Below, one piece after another: positions 34,891 to 43,840 of a DNA stretch of 64,000 nucleotides (positions are counted from its first letter, which is position 1; each line of letters starts with the position of its first letter). The stretch comes from Streptomyces sp. NBC_01717 (GTDB lineage Bacteria; Actinomycetota; Actinomycetes; Streptomycetales; Streptomycetaceae): NCBI RefSeq assembly GCF_036248255.1, contig NZ_CP109178.1, positions 6,722,001 through 6,786,000 of the forward strand, written 5' to 3'. The position numbers and the translations under genes were made by a program. The notes below the pieces were generated by a model. It had not been told where the DNA came from. It saw only the letters and a program-made list of their open reading frames with translations, and searched no databases.

Positions 34891-35544
34891 ATGCCCACGC
34901 CTCGCGAGCTGCTGTCCGACGCCCGGCTCTATCTGTGCACGGATGCCCGCAGGCGCCAGGGCGACCTGCCCGCCTTCCTCGACGCCGTGCTCTCCTCCGG
35001 GGTGGACATCGTCCAGCTGCGCGACAAGGGCATGGAGGCGGCCGAGGAGCTCGAACACCTGGCGGTCCTCGCCGACGCCTGCCGGCGCCACGGCAAACTC
35101 CTCGCCGTGAACGACCGGGCCGACGTCGCCCACGCCATCGGGTCCGAGGTGCTCCACCTCGGCCAGGGAGACCTGCCGGTCCCCGCCGCCCGCGCCATCA
35201 TCGGCGAGGGCGTGGTGATCGGCCGCTCCACGCACGCGGAGCCCGAGGTCGACGCCGCTGTCGCCGAGCCCGGCGTGGACTACTTCTGCACCGGACCCTG
35301 CTGGCCCACCCCGACCAAGCCCGGTCGGCACGCCCCCGGCCTCGACCTCGTGCGGTACGCCGCCTCGCTCGCCCAGCCGCGCCCCTGGTTCGCCATCGGC
35401 GGGATCGACGCGGGCAACCTCGACGAGGTGCTGGACGCGGGAGCGCGCAGGGTCGTCGTCGTACGGGCGATCACCGAGGCCGACGACCCGGCGGCGGCCA
35501 CCGCGGAGCTGGCGAAGCGGATCAGGGCGCGCGCCGACGGCTGA
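34891..35544 (+). CDS. thiE: Thiamine-phosphate synthase
   Basis: A 217-residue TIM-barrel enzyme joining HMP-pyrophosphate and thiazole phosphate to thiamine phosphate. Family motifs: [57 protein letters not shown] and [19 protein letters not shown] precedes the ATG. It completes the thiazole genes thiOSG some 2.4 kb away on the other strand, but I see no TPP riboswitch in its own 140-bp leader. Confidence 0.95.
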   Translation: MPTPRELLSDARLYLCTDARRRQGDLPAFLDAVLSSGVDIVQLRDKGMEAAEELEHLAVLADACRRHGKLLAVNDRADVAHAIGSEVLHLGQGDLPVPAARAIIGEGVVIGRSTHAEPEVDAAVAEPGVDYFCTGPCWPTPTKPGRHAPGLDLVRYAASLAQPRPWFAIGGIDAGNLDEVLDAGARRVVVVRAITEADDPAAATAELAKRIRARADG

Positions 35545-35645
35545 CAGGCGCGTCACGGAAGTCACAGATCATCCGGAGAACGCCGGAGGACTGTCCGAAG
35601 GGTGGACAAACCATCAGTCAATTCGGGCAATTGCCGCTGGTCCGG

Positions 35646-35674
35646 TTGGGGGACCGTCGCGCCCTGGTTAACCT
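35646..35674 (+). promoter_or_regulatory. Probable metF promoter (leaderless)
   Basis: TTGGGG (35646-35651), a 17-bp spacer, and TAACCT (35669-35674) form a fair housekeeping promoter ending 5 nt before the metF ATG, with no ribosome binding site. Upstream, TGTCC (35592-35596) and GGACA (35604-35608) make a small inverted repeat that could be an operator. Confidence 0.55.
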
Positions 35675-35679
35675 GCAGT

Positions 35680-36597
35680 ATGGCCCTTGGCACTCCCTCT
35701 ACCAGGACGGATCACGCACGCACCGTGCGTGAGCTGCTGGCGACCGGCAAGACTTCGTATTCGTTCGAGTTCTGGGCGCCCAAGACCGAGAAGGGCGAGC
35801 GCAATCTCTGGAATGCGCTGCGCCGGGTCGAGGCGGTGGGCCCGAGCTTCGTCTCCGTGACGTACGGGGCCGGTGGTTCCACCCGGTCCGGGACGGTCAG
35901 GGCCACCCAGCAGATCGCTGCCGATTCCACGCTCACTCCGGTCGCGCACCTCACGGCCGTCAACCACTCCGTCGCCGAACTGCGCAACATGGTCGGGCAG
36001 TACGCCGACGCCGGGATCCGGAACATCCTCGCCGTGCGCGGCGACCCGCCGGGCGACCCGATGGGCGAGTGGGTCGAGCACCCGGAGGGCGTGCGGTACG
36101 CGGCCGACCTCGTCCGGCTCATCAAGGAATCCGGCGATTTCTGCGTCGGGGTCGCGGCATTTCCCGAGATGCATCCGCGCTCGACCGACTGGGACACCGA
36201 CATCCGGCATTTCGTGGACAAGTGCCGCGCGGGTGCCGACTATGCGATCACACAGATGTTCTTCGATCCGGACGACTATCTGCGTATGCGTGACCGTGTG
36301 GTCGCTGCGGGTTGCGACACGCCCGTCATCCCCGAGGTCATGCCGCTCACCAGCGTCAAGCAGTTGGAGCGGTTTCCGCAGCTCAGCAACGCGACGTTGC
36401 CCTCGTCCCTGAAAGACCGCATCCTCGCCGTCAAGGACGACGCAGCCGCTGTACGCTCCATTGGCATCGAGTTCGCGACGGAGTTCTGCGCGAGGCTGCG
36501 CTCCGAGGGTGTGCCCGGGCTGCACTTCATTACGCTCAACAACTCGACGGCAACGCTCGAAATCTACGAGAATCTCGGACTGCACAAGCAGTCGTGA
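35680..36597 (+). CDS. metF: 5,10-methylenetetrahydrofolate reductase
   Basis: A 305-residue FAD enzyme making 5-methyltetrahydrofolate for methionine synthesis. Motifs in order: [13 protein letters not shown] (catalytic Glu), [63 protein letters not shown] and LHFITLNNS at the C-terminus. The ATG at 35680 appears leaderless, 5 nt after a -10. The mycobacterial counterpart also lies between the dcw cluster and the PknL region. Confidence 0.95.
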   Translation: MALGTPSTRTDHARTVRELLATGKTSYSFEFWAPKTEKGERNLWNALRRVEAVGPSFVSVTYGAGGSTRSGTVRATQQIAADSTLTPVAHLTAVNHSVAELRNMVGQYADAGIRNILAVRGDPPGDPMGEWVEHPEGVRYAADLVRLIKESGDFCVGVAAFPEMHPRSTDWDTDIRHFVDKCRAGADYAITQMFFDPDDYLRMRDRVVAAGCDTPVIPEVMPLTSVKQLERFPQLSNATLPSSLKDRILAVKDDAAAVRSIGIEFATEFCARLRSEGVPGLHFITLNNSTATLEIYENLGLHKQS

Positions 36598-36649
36598 CCG
36601 GCCGTACCCGCCATGATCCCGGGCGGCGGCGGTAGAAATGGGGGCGGGC

Positions 36650-37621
36650 ATGGGCTGGACGGTCCTCTACATCGCGTTCGGCATCGTGGCGCTGTGGCTG
36701 CTCGGCGAGGTGCTCCTGCAGTACAAGGCGAGGCTGCGCTGGCGCCTGCTCGCCTTCACCGGCTTCGCCGGTGTGGTCGTCGGCGTGCTGATGCCGTCCG
36801 TGCCCGTCATCGCCGTCGGCGCGATCGCGTTCGCCATCGGCCAGACGTACGTCACGCTCTCCTTCCGGCGCGGCTTCTCGACCGGCTGGGCCATAGGAGG
36901 CAGCCCGGGCGAGAGCCGTCGCCGTCGGAGCAGCGGTGACCGGGACACCCGCCGGGAGCCCACGCTCGAGGTGTCGGACCTGGAAGTGGAGTACGACCGG
37001 GCGGGCGAGGACGAGGCGGAGAACGCCGCACCCGCACCCGCGGCCGCCGTCTACGAGCCGGAGCCGCTGCCGGACGACACCGGGCAGTACGGCATCTACA
37101 CCGATCCCGTCCCGCAGCACGAGTCCCAGCAGGCTCAGGGGCAGCCCCAGTACGGCGCTTACGACCCGTACGCCGACTACTCCACGTACAGCGGCGTGCC
37201 CGGCCAGGAGAGCTACGGCGGGCAGGGCGTGTACGCCGACCAGAACGCGTACGCCGGCCAGGACAGTTACGCCGGGCAGGAGACCTACGCGGGACAGGAC
37301 GGCTACGCCGGGCAGTACGACTACGGCACGGGCCAGCAGCAGTACGCCGCGTACTCCGACCCGTACATCGGCACCACCGGCGGCCCCTCGCAGTACGGCG
37401 GGCACGACGCCTACGCAAGCTACGACAGCTACGGCAACCAGCAGCAGTACCCGGCGGACCCCTACGCCCAGCAGTACACCTCCGAGACCCCACCGGGCGG
37501 CGTCTGGGTGCCGCAGCAGCGCGAGGGCGAGCAGTACCCGCCGGAGCAGCAGCCCGCACAGCCCGCCCCGTACCCGAACGCCTACGACAGCGGCTACAAC
37601 GAACAGCAGTACCGCTACTGA
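36650..37621 (+). CDS. Membrane protein with long prion-like Tyr/Gln/Gly-rich tail
   Basis: A 323-residue protein. Residues 1-75 hold two or three membrane helices (TVLYIAFGIVALWLLGEVLL, LLAFTGFAGVVVGVL, VIAVGAIAFAIG), followed by a basic stretch (SRRRRSSGDRDTRR) and an acidic segment. From about residue 140 to the end the chain is low-complexity, built of Tyr, Gln, Gly, Ala, Asp and Pro, including five tandem hexads of YAGQxx type (195-224). Such a composition is prion-like and may drive condensates or oligomers at the membrane. No enzyme motif is visible. ATG at 36650 is preferred to 36638 on G-rich upstream sequence, weakly. Confidence 0.75.
   Translation: MGWTVLYIAFGIVALWLLGEVLLQYKARLRWRLLAFTGFAGVVVGVLMPSVPVIAVGAIAFAIGQTYVTLSFRRGFSTGWAIGGSPGESRRRRSSGDRDTRREPTLEVSDLEVEYDRAGEDEAENAAPAPAAAVYEPEPLPDDTGQYGIYTDPVPQHESQQAQGQPQYGAYDPYADYSTYSGVPGQESYGGQGVYADQNAYAGQDSYAGQETYAGQDGYAGQYDYGTGQQQYAAYSDPYIGTTGGPSQYGGHDAYASYDSYGNQQQYPADPYAQQYTSETPPGGVWVPQQREGEQYPPEQQPAQPAPYPNAYDSGYNEQQYRY
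37232..37321 (+). repeat. Five tandem 18-bp units encoding YAGQ-type hexapeptides
   Basis: The units encode YADQNA, YAGQDS, YAGQET, YAGQDG and YAGQYD. The DNA copies differ at synonymous positions, so the repeat is kept at protein level and is not a fresh expansion. Confidence 0.85.
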
Positions 37622-37745
37622 CGGACGCCCGGGACCCGGTCCTGCCCTCTCATGCCCTCGATGTCATGGGAGAGACCGAGGGCGAGGCGGCACCCGACGC
37701 GCCCGGCCCCCGGACCCGCACTCATGCCTTCTCGATGCCGGCCGC

Positions 37746-39266
37746 TCACTGGGAGCCGCGGAAGCCGTCCCCCTCCACGATGAGCCCGGCGACGAGCGTC
37801 CCGGACATCCCGGCGTGCGCGAGCCCGCCGCCCGGGTGGGACCAGCCGCCCGCGAGGTAGAGACCCGGCAGCCGCGTGCGGTTCCCCGGATGCAGATACG
37901 CGCCCCCGGCCCCGGCCAGCGCCGGTGCGGGCACCGAGCCGCCCTCGGCGCCGGTGTCGGCCGCCGTCCGGGCGGGCGTCCGCACTTCGGCGTGGAGCAG
38001 CCGCTCGCGTATACCGGGGACGGCAGCGCCGGCCGCCTCGATCAAGGTGTCCGCATACCGCTCGCACAGCGCCGCGTCCGTCCAGTCCACCGCGCCGTGC
38101 GGGGCGACCGTCGCCGTCACTGTCACGGCCTCGTGCGCGTCGTCGGGGCGGGTCGACGGATCGTCCGGGCGGATCACCGTCACCGTGGGACGCTCGGCGA
38201 GCCGGCCACCGAACACCGCCTCTCGTTCCGCCGCGCCGTCCGCGCCGTGCACCACCGTCCGGTGCACCGTCCCCGCGGGCCGGGCGCCACTCAGCGACAG
38301 CAGGACCTGGAACCGGCCCGGCACCGTCGCCCGGTCCGCCGGCCGCGGCTGAGCCGTCACATCGCCGTCCCGCCACAGCTCCTGACCCGGCACAAGCCCC
38401 GGGCGCGGCCAGGCCCCGAGCACCACGTGATCGGCCTCGGTGACCGTCCCCGTCGCCAGCTCGACCCCCGCCGCCCGGCCGTCCTTCTCCACCACCCGGG
38501 CCACTTCGGCGCCGAACACGAACTCCACCTTCCGCGCCAGGCACCGCTCGTACACCGCCTGCGCCAGCGCCCGGATCCCGCCGGCCACGTACCAGCTGCC
38601 GAACGTCTCCTCCATGTACGGGAGCAGGGCCGCGCTCGCCGGCGCACGCAGTGGATCGAGGCCGTACGACAGCGCGTATCCGTCGAGCAGCGCGGTCAGC
38701 CGGGGGTCCGTCAGCTCCCAGGCACCGACCTCCGCCAGCGTGCCCGCCTGCCGGGCGGCCCGCAGTATCCGGCGCTGCCGGAGCGCCGGATACGGATCAC
38801 GGCCCAGCACCTGCCAGTCGGCGCGCAACGGCTCCTCCAGCAACGGCCGCCGGGACCTGTCCCAGGCATCCCGGGCCCGGTCGAGGAACTCGCCCCAGCT
38901 GCGGCCCGCACCGGCCCCCAGCGCGCCGTCCAGGGCGGCGACCACCCCGGCGCGCGAGGCGTTCGGCAGCGAGACCGCCGTGCCGTCGGCGAAGAGATGG
39001 CGGCTCGCCGGATCGACCTGCGTCATCGTGACGCACCGCTCCAGCGGCTCCTTGCCGGTCTTGACGAACAGATCGCGGTAGACGGCGGGCAGATGCAGCA
39101 GCGAGGGACCCGTGTCGAACGCGAAGCCGTCCCGGGCATACCGGCCGACCGAGCCGCCGTACGTCCCGGACCGCTCGTACACCGTCACCCGGTGTCCTGC
39201 CACAGCCAGCCGGGCGGCCGCCGCCATTGCGCCCATCCCGGCGCCGATCACCGCAATACGTGCCAT
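37746..39266 (-). CDS. FAD-dependent phytoene-desaturase-like oxidoreductase (CrtI/CrtO family)
   Basis: A 506-residue flavoprotein. The N-terminal FAD motif is IAVIGAGMGAMAAAARLAV with YERSGTYGGSVGRY, then DGFAFDTGPSLLHLPAVYRDLF as in phytoene desaturases; the C-terminal block GLYLAGGWSHPGGGLAHAGMSG is the family's second FAD-contact signature. It could desaturate or isomerise a carotenoid or other polyprenoid, but no other carotenoid gene is in the window, so the substrate is open. ATG at 39266 has AAGGT 7 nt upstream. It is convergent with the prion-like gene. Confidence 0.85.
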   Translation of the reverse strand: MARIAVIGAGMGAMAAAARLAVAGHRVTVYERSGTYGGSVGRYARDGFAFDTGPSLLHLPAVYRDLFVKTGKEPLERCVTMTQVDPASRHLFADGTAVSLPNASRAGVVAALDGALGAGAGRSWGEFLDRARDAWDRSRRPLLEEPLRADWQVLGRDPYPALRQRRILRAARQAGTLAEVGAWELTDPRLTALLDGYALSYGLDPLRAPASAALLPYMEETFGSWYVAGGIRALAQAVYERCLARKVEFVFGAEVARVVEKDGRAAGVELATGTVTEADHVVLGAWPRPGLVPGQELWRDGDVTAQPRPADRATVPGRFQVLLSLSGARPAGTVHRTVVHGADGAAEREAVFGGRLAERPTVTVIRPDDPSTRPDDAHEAVTVTATVAPHGAVDWTDAALCERYADTLIEAAGAAVPGIRERLLHAEVRTPARTAADTGAEGGSVPAPALAGAGGAYLHPGNRTRLPGLYLAGGWSHPGGGLAHAGMSGTLVAGLIVEGDGFRGSQ

Positions 39267-39297
39267 GTCAGTGACCTTAACGGCCACCGCTGACAAG

Positions 39298-39915
39298 TCA
39301 GCCGGGAGGCCAGTGCGAACCCGTCCCGGCCATGCGTTTCTCCTCGCGCCGCTGGGCCCTGCGGCGCAGGAACCGGCGGATCCGGGAGGCCAGGAAGGCC
39401 AGTATCACGATGCCGAGCACCAGCAGCGTCGCGGCGATGATGGCGGCCGCCAGCGGATGGAATATCGCGAACGTGATGATTCCGGCGACGCCCAGGTCCT
39501 CGGCGGTGCTCACCGCGATATTGCTGAACGGCTCGGGCGAGGTGTTCACCGCCATCCTGGTGCCCGCCTTCACCAGATGGCTCATCAGCGCGGTGGAACC
39601 GCCGACGGCCCCGGCGGCGAGCTCCGGCAGCGAACCGCTCTGACCGGCCAGCAGCGCCGCCACGACGGCCCCGGCGATCGGCCTGATGACGGTGTGCACC
39701 GAGTCCCAGAGCGAGTCCACGTACGGGATCTTGTCCGCCACCGCCTCGCACAGGAACAGCACACCGGCCACCACGAGCACATCGGTGCGCTGCAGCGAGG
39801 CGGGCACCTCGTCGCTGATGCCGGTCGCGCCGAAGACGCCGAGCAACAGGACCACCGCGTAGGCGTTGATCCCGCTCGCCCAGCCACTTGTGAACACCAG
39901 GGGGAGTACGGACAC
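39298..39915 (-). CDS. DUF4126 membrane protein
   Basis: A 205-residue integral membrane protein with about five helices, beginning SVLPLVFTSGWASGINAYA, which with EAVADKIPYVDSLWD and TAGAVGGSTALMSH-like segments marks DUF4126. Function unknown; a channel or carrier is possible. The GTG at 39915 was chosen over an in-frame GTG at 39945 because TACGAT (minus strand 39923-39928) lies exactly 7 nt upstream, the leaderless spacing seen at other genes here. The C-terminal tail is strongly basic and cytosolic. Confidence 0.8.
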   Translation of the reverse strand: MSVLPLVFTSGWASGINAYAVVLLLGVFGATGISDEVPASLQRTDVLVVAGVLFLCEAVADKIPYVDSLWDSVHTVIRPIAGAVVAALLAGQSGSLPELAAGAVGGSTALMSHLVKAGTRMAVNTSPEPFSNIAVSTAEDLGVAGIITFAIFHPLAAAIIAATLLVLGIVILAFLASRIRRFLRRRAQRREEKRMAGTGSHWPPG

Positions 39916-40140
39916 GGACGCGATCGTAACCAGGTGGTGCGGCACTGCGGGTGGAGTCGGGTGCGCAGCTCTGAGTATCCGTACCTAGTGAACGAGATGA
40001 GTAGGTACGCGGATGGGCTGCCACCTGCCCGGACGGAAGAGTGGAGACCACGGAAGGGGCGCAGCGCCGGTACCGCCGACACGGGGTGGCGGAACAGGCA
40101 CGGCACTCCTTCCGGAACGGGGGTGCACCACGGAGGGCCC

Positions 40141-40173
40141 GGGGACCACGGGGGAACACGGGGGTCACGGGGG
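40141..40173 (+). other. Potential four-tetrad G-quadruplex
   Basis: Four G runs of 4, 5, 5 and 5 separated by loops of 5, 5 and 4 nt (ACCAC, AACAC, TCAC). CAC-GGGGG units repeat every 9-10 bp. The run lies on the plus strand in a non-coding gap. Confidence 0.75.
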
Positions 40174-40197
40174 AAGGCCCTCCGGCAGCACGGGAAG

Positions 40198-40244
40198 CGC
40201 CGGTCGGACGAGGCTCGGGGGGATCGAGCCTCGTGGGACCGGCG
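40198..40244. terminator. Long hairpin downstream of the TetR/ABC operon
   Basis: Outer arms CGCCGGTC (40198-40205) and GACCGGCG (40237-40244), a GG/GG internal loop, and inner arms ACGAGGCTCG (40208-40217) and CGAGCCTCGT (40225-40234) around a 7-nt loop. It is placed to end minus-strand transcription leaving the tetR stop at 40283. Confidence 0.8.
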
Positions 40245-40282
40245 TTTCTGTTGTGTGCGCACGCTCTCGGGAGGAGCGCGTG

Positions 40283-40894
40283 TCAGCGTCCGCTGACCCG
40301 GCCGTGCAGCAGCAGGGACAGCGCCGAGTGCACGTCGTCGATGGACCGCTCGGGCTGGAACGCCTGCCAGTCCAGCGCAGCCACCAGCACCATGCCGACC
40401 AGTGCGGCCGCCGTCAGCGGGATGTCGATCTCCTGGCTGAGCTCGCCGTTCCCGACGCCCTCCCGGAGCACGTCCTCGACCACGGCGACGGCCTCCTGAC
40501 GTACCACCAGGAGGGTCGCCTGCCAGGCACGGTTGGTGCGCCACAGCTCGGCGACGTACAGCTGGGTGAAGGCCGGGTAGCGGTCGATGAAGACCAGGCC
40601 GGCCCTGATCATTGCGTCCAGGGCCTCGACCCGGGTGCCGCCGCGCTCCTCGGTCTGCTCGGCCGCTGACCGCAGTGACGCGGTCAGCAGTCCGACGCCG
40701 TGCCGCAGCAGTTCCTCGAAGAGCTCGGTCTTGCTCTTGAAGTTGTAGTAGACCGTGCCCTTGGCGACCCCGGCGCGCTCGGCGATCTCGTCGACCGTGG
40801 TCGCCGAGAAACCCTTCTCCGCGATGAGCGTGACGGCCGCCTCGTAGAGCTTCTGCCGGGTGGCCTGGCGACGCGTGGTGCTACTGCTTTCCAT
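40283..40894 (-). CDS. TetR-family repressor of the ABC export operon
   Basis: A 203-residue TetR regulator. The N-terminal helix-turn-helix runs from RRQATRQKLYEAAVTLIAEK through AGVAKGTVYYNFKSK; the rest is a helical ligand-binding domain. It is the last gene of the ATPase-permease-regulator unit on the minus strand, 29 bp after the permease. The palindrome at 43841-43864, at the head of the operon, is its likely binding site, giving autoregulation and induction by a transported or toxic compound. No strong ribosome binding site is seen before the ATG. Confidence 0.92.
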   Translation of the reverse strand: MESSSTTRRQATRQKLYEAAVTLIAEKGFSATTVDEIAERAGVAKGTVYYNFKSKTELFEELLRHGVGLLTASLRSAAEQTEERGGTRVEALDAMIRAGLVFIDRYPAFTQLYVAELWRTNRAWQATLLVVRQEAVAVVEDVLREGVGNGELSQEIDIPLTAAALVGMVLVAALDWQAFQPERSIDDVHSALSLLLHGRVSGR

Positions 40895-40923
40895 GCGGTC
40901 GATTCTCACAGGTCCCGGCGCGC

Positions 40924-43011
40924 TCACAGGCTCAGCTCCGGATGCAGCCGGTCCAGCGTCCACACCTGCTTGCGGCGCGCGGCGACCGCGGTCAGGGCCA
41001 GCGCCCCCGCCGTGAACGCCAGGAGCACCGCACAGCCCTGCCAGACCGGACCGAGTCCGCCGCCAGTGATCAGCCGGCGCAGCCCCTCGACGATGTAGCT
41101 CATCGGCAGATACGGGTGGATCGCACCGAAGAAGCCGGGGCTGGTCTGGACGGGATACGTACCTCCGGCCGAGGTCAGCTGGAGCATCAGCACGGCAAGT
41201 ACGAGGATCCGCCCCGCCGCGCCGAACCGTGCGTTCAGCCACTGCACGATCGCGCCGAAGCAGCAGGTCACAAGGGCTAGGAAGCCGATCGTTCCGGCGG
41301 CGTGGGCCATCTGCAGTCCCAGCCCCCAGTGCAGCACGGACATCAGGGCGGCGACCTGCAGCAGACCGATCGCGGCCACCGGCAGCCAGCCCGCGAGGGC
41401 GATCCGCCAGGTGGAAGCCCCGGCGGCGAGCGCCCGCCGGTTCAGCGGCTGGATCAGCATGTACGCCACCATCGCGCCCACCCAGAGGGAGAGCGGGATG
41501 AAGTACGGGGCGAACCCGGTGCCGTAGTTGGGGGCCTTGTGCAGCGACTGGGAGGCGAGCTTCACCGGGTCGGCCATCACATCGGTGCGCCGGTCGCGGT
41601 CCTGCTTGTCGTAGTCGGGGATCTTGCCGACCCCGTCGTTCAGCCCTTGGGCGAGCGAGGCCGAACCGTCGCCGAGCCGGATCAGTCCGCCGTCCAGGCT
41701 GGTCGCGCCCTTCTTGAGCTCGCCGACGCCGGTGTTCAGGTCGACGGATCCGGTCCTCGCGGTGGCCAGGCCGGTGTGCAGTTCGTCCGCTCCCTTGGCG
41801 ACCTTGTGGGCACCGGTGTTGAGCGCGTTGACCTTCGCGACGGCGGACTTCAGGTCCTCGTCCAGGTGCGGGGAGCGTTCGGCGAGGGCGTCGGCCTGCT
41901 TCTGCAGGGTCATCAGCTGTCCGCGCAGCTTCTTCAGATCCCCGTTCTGGTCCTTGACCAGTACGTTCACATCGTCGGCGACCTTCGCGACATCGGCCGC
42001 GGCGGTCGTGGCCCGCTTCAGCGGGGGGCAGACGGTGGGGTCGGGGAGCAGCTGCTCCGTGCAGCGGGTGCGGTAGACGTCGGCCAGATCGTCGGAGGCT
42101 TCGTGGGCGGCGGTCGCGGCGGTCGGCGCCGCCTTCACCAGCAGGTCGAGGTTGTCCCGTACGGCCTGCGAGGAGTCGGCGACCAGCCGGGCGGTGTCGC
42201 CGATCGTCCTGCCGTTGTCCTTCAGGAACGGGCGGATGTCGGCAGCCACCCCGTTGACCTTGTCGGCGAGCAGCTGGGTGCCGTCGGCGACCTGCCGGGA
42301 CCCGGTTTCGAGGTCACCGGCGCCCTTGTTCAGCTTGGCGATTCCGGTCTCCAGCCGGCCGCTGCCGGACTTGGCGTCCTTGAGCCCGTCCGCGAGATCC
42401 TTCGAGCCCTTCTTCGCCTTGCCGATGCCGCCCTTGAGGTCGTCGGCGCCCTGGGCGGCCTTCGCCGTCGCGTCGTGGAGGTCGGAGAAGGAGATGAAGA
42501 TCCGGTCGAGGAAGCCGCGCGAGGCATTGACCGAGGCGGCGGTGCGGACCTCGGAGAACACCGTCCGGGAGATCTGCCCGACGATGTAGTTGTTGGCGTC
42601 GTTCGTCCGCACCTGGAGCGCACCGGTATCGGGGGAGTCACCGGAACTGGACGCGATCCGCTTGCTGAAGTCCGCCGGCATGGTCAGCGAGAGGTAGTAC
42701 GTACCCTCCTCGACGCCCCGGTCGGCCTGGGCGGAGCTGACCTCGTGCCACTCGAAGATCTTGGAGTCGAGCAGCTCGCCGGTGATCTCGTCCCCGGCCT
42801 CGATGCGCTTTCCGGCGGCGGTGGCGCCCTTGTCGTTGTTGACCAGGGCGACAGGGATCTTGTCGAGGCGGCTGTACGGGTCCCAGAAGGACCACAGGTA
42901 CAGGGCGCCGTAGAGCAGGGGCAGGAGCAGGAGCGCGACGAGTGCGGCGCGGGGCAGCCTGCCCCTGCCGAAACGCTTCAGCTCAAGCGCGGCCAGTTTC
43001 GGCGAACGCAT
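40924..43011 (-). CDS. YhgE/Pip-type ABC-2 membrane permease
   Basis: A 695-residue protein with an N-terminal membrane helix, a large extracytoplasmic region of about 450 residues and six C-terminal helices of the ABC-2 permease type. The extracytoplasmic part has YhgE/Pip domain features: VALVNNDKGATAAGKRIEAG near the start and many heptad-like repeats with Gly-Ala-Xaa-Asp-Leu patterns (GADDLKGGIGKAKKGSKDL). Relatives include phage-infection protein and lipid or peptide exporters. ATG at 43011 has GAGGGGA at good spacing and overlaps the ATPase gene by 29 bp, showing coupling. Confidence 0.9.
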   Translation of the reverse strand: MRSPKLAALELKRFGRGRLPRAALVALLLLPLLYGALYLWSFWDPYSRLDKIPVALVNNDKGATAAGKRIEAGDEITGELLDSKIFEWHEVSSAQADRGVEEGTYYLSLTMPADFSKRIASSSGDSPDTGALQVRTNDANNYIVGQISRTVFSEVRTAASVNASRGFLDRIFISFSDLHDATAKAAQGADDLKGGIGKAKKGSKDLADGLKDAKSGSGRLETGIAKLNKGAGDLETGSRQVADGTQLLADKVNGVAADIRPFLKDNGRTIGDTARLVADSSQAVRDNLDLLVKAAPTAATAAHEASDDLADVYRTRCTEQLLPDPTVCPPLKRATTAAADVAKVADDVNVLVKDQNGDLKKLRGQLMTLQKQADALAERSPHLDEDLKSAVAKVNALNTGAHKVAKGADELHTGLATARTGSVDLNTGVGELKKGATSLDGGLIRLGDGSASLAQGLNDGVGKIPDYDKQDRDRRTDVMADPVKLASQSLHKAPNYGTGFAPYFIPLSLWVGAMVAYMLIQPLNRRALAAGASTWRIALAGWLPVAAIGLLQVAALMSVLHWGLGLQMAHAAGTIGFLALVTCCFGAIVQWLNARFGAAGRILVLAVLMLQLTSAGGTYPVQTSPGFFGAIHPYLPMSYIVEGLRRLITGGGLGPVWQGCAVLLAFTAGALALTAVAARRKQVWTLDRLHPELSL

Positions 43012-43828
43012 CGGCCGTCCCCTCATCAGTGGTCTTCTCGGCGGTGGTCTTCTCGGTCGTCGCCTCGGACGCCTCTGCGGGCGCGGAGGCGTCCGAGGCG
43101 TCTGCCGCTGTGATGTCTGTGTCTGCGGTGCCCGTGGTGGCCGTGCGGACGGTGATGGCGCCGACGGGCGCCTGGCTGCAGACGGCGAGCACGGTCGTTC
43201 CGCTGTCGGCGACGGAACGCAGCAGCTCCCAGGCCTCGGCGCGCTCGGCATCGGAGAGCTTGAGATCGGTGTCGTCCACGGCGAGCAGCCGCGGCCGGCC
43301 GATCAGCGCGAGGGCGACGGACAGCCGCAACGCCTCCAGCCGCTCCAGATCGCGTACCGAAGTCCGCTCGGCCTTGGGCAGGTTTGCCGGGTCGAGCCCG
43401 GCGGCGTCCAGTGCCGTGTCGATCCGGTTGCGGGCTGCGGCGGTGCGCTCGGCGCGGGGGCGCAGCAGGGCGCGCAGCGAACCGTCGTAGCGGCGCTGCA
43501 GCAGGGCGCGCTCGCGCAGGTGCTCGGCGACCGTGAAGGCCGGGTCGAGTTCGCTGACCCCGGGCACCGGGCCGAGCGCGCTGATCCCGCGTACCGCGGC
43601 CATCTGGCGCGGCAGGCGCAGACCGCCCACCTCGGCACGGCCCTCGGAGGGGCGCATCCGGCCCGTCAGAGCGAGCAGCAGGCAGGTGCGGCCGGAGCCG
43701 GACGGGCCCTCGATCGCGATCAGGGCGCCGGGTGGGGCGTCGAGCCGTACGCCCCGGAAGGCCCAGCCGCGCGGTCCCTTGAGCCCGAAGTCCTCGGCGG
43801 TGACAGCTGCCCCGTGCGGGCTGTCCAC
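42983..43828 (-). CDS. ABC transporter ATP-binding-like protein with altered Walker A and B
   Basis: A 281-residue ABC ATPase-like protein. The P-loop reads GPSGSGRT, with Arg in place of the usual Lys, and the Walker B end reads LLAVDDTD, where the catalytic Glu would be Asp. The signature LSGGQ is replaced by a SVRDLERLEALRL segment. The fold is otherwise recognisable and it is coupled to the YhgE-type permease, so it may be a regulatory or weakly active nucleotide-binding subunit. The C-terminal 45 residues are Ala/Thr/Glu repeats. GTG at 43828 follows GGGGAGGG. The TetR operator lies 13 bp upstream. Confidence 0.83.
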   Translation of the reverse strand: MDSPHGAAVTAEDFGLKGPRGWAFRGVRLDAPPGALIAIEGPSGSGRTCLLLALTGRMRPSEGRAEVGGLRLPRQMAAVRGISALGPVPGVSELDPAFTVAEHLRERALLQRRYDGSLRALLRPRAERTAAARNRIDTALDAAGLDPANLPKAERTSVRDLERLEALRLSVALALIGRPRLLAVDDTDLKLSDAERAEAWELLRSVADSGTTVLAVCSQAPVGAITVRTATTGTADTDITAADASDASAPAEASEATTEKTTAEKTTDEGTADAFAETGRA

Positions 43829-43840
43829 AGACCCTCCCCA

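Larger units (their letters stand above)
39946..40282. other. Gene-free 337-bp region with G-quadruplex motif
   Basis: Between the DUF4126 start and the TetR stop I see no credible gene. It contains a partial inverted repeat near 39975-40015 (ATCCGTACCTA and TAGGTACGCGGAT), a G-quadruplex motif at 40141-40173, and a long hairpin at 40198-40244. Confidence 0.6.

Noticed and set aside
40130..40180. CRISPR-like array of short repeats
   Set aside because: The CAC-GGGGG repeats are too short, with 4-5 nt spacing; a G-quadruplex motif explains them.
41302..43113. A 603-codon plus-strand open frame opposite the YhgE-type permease
   Set aside because: The minus-strand gene has clear membrane helices, a ribosome binding site and operon overlaps; the plus-strand frame shows no motif.
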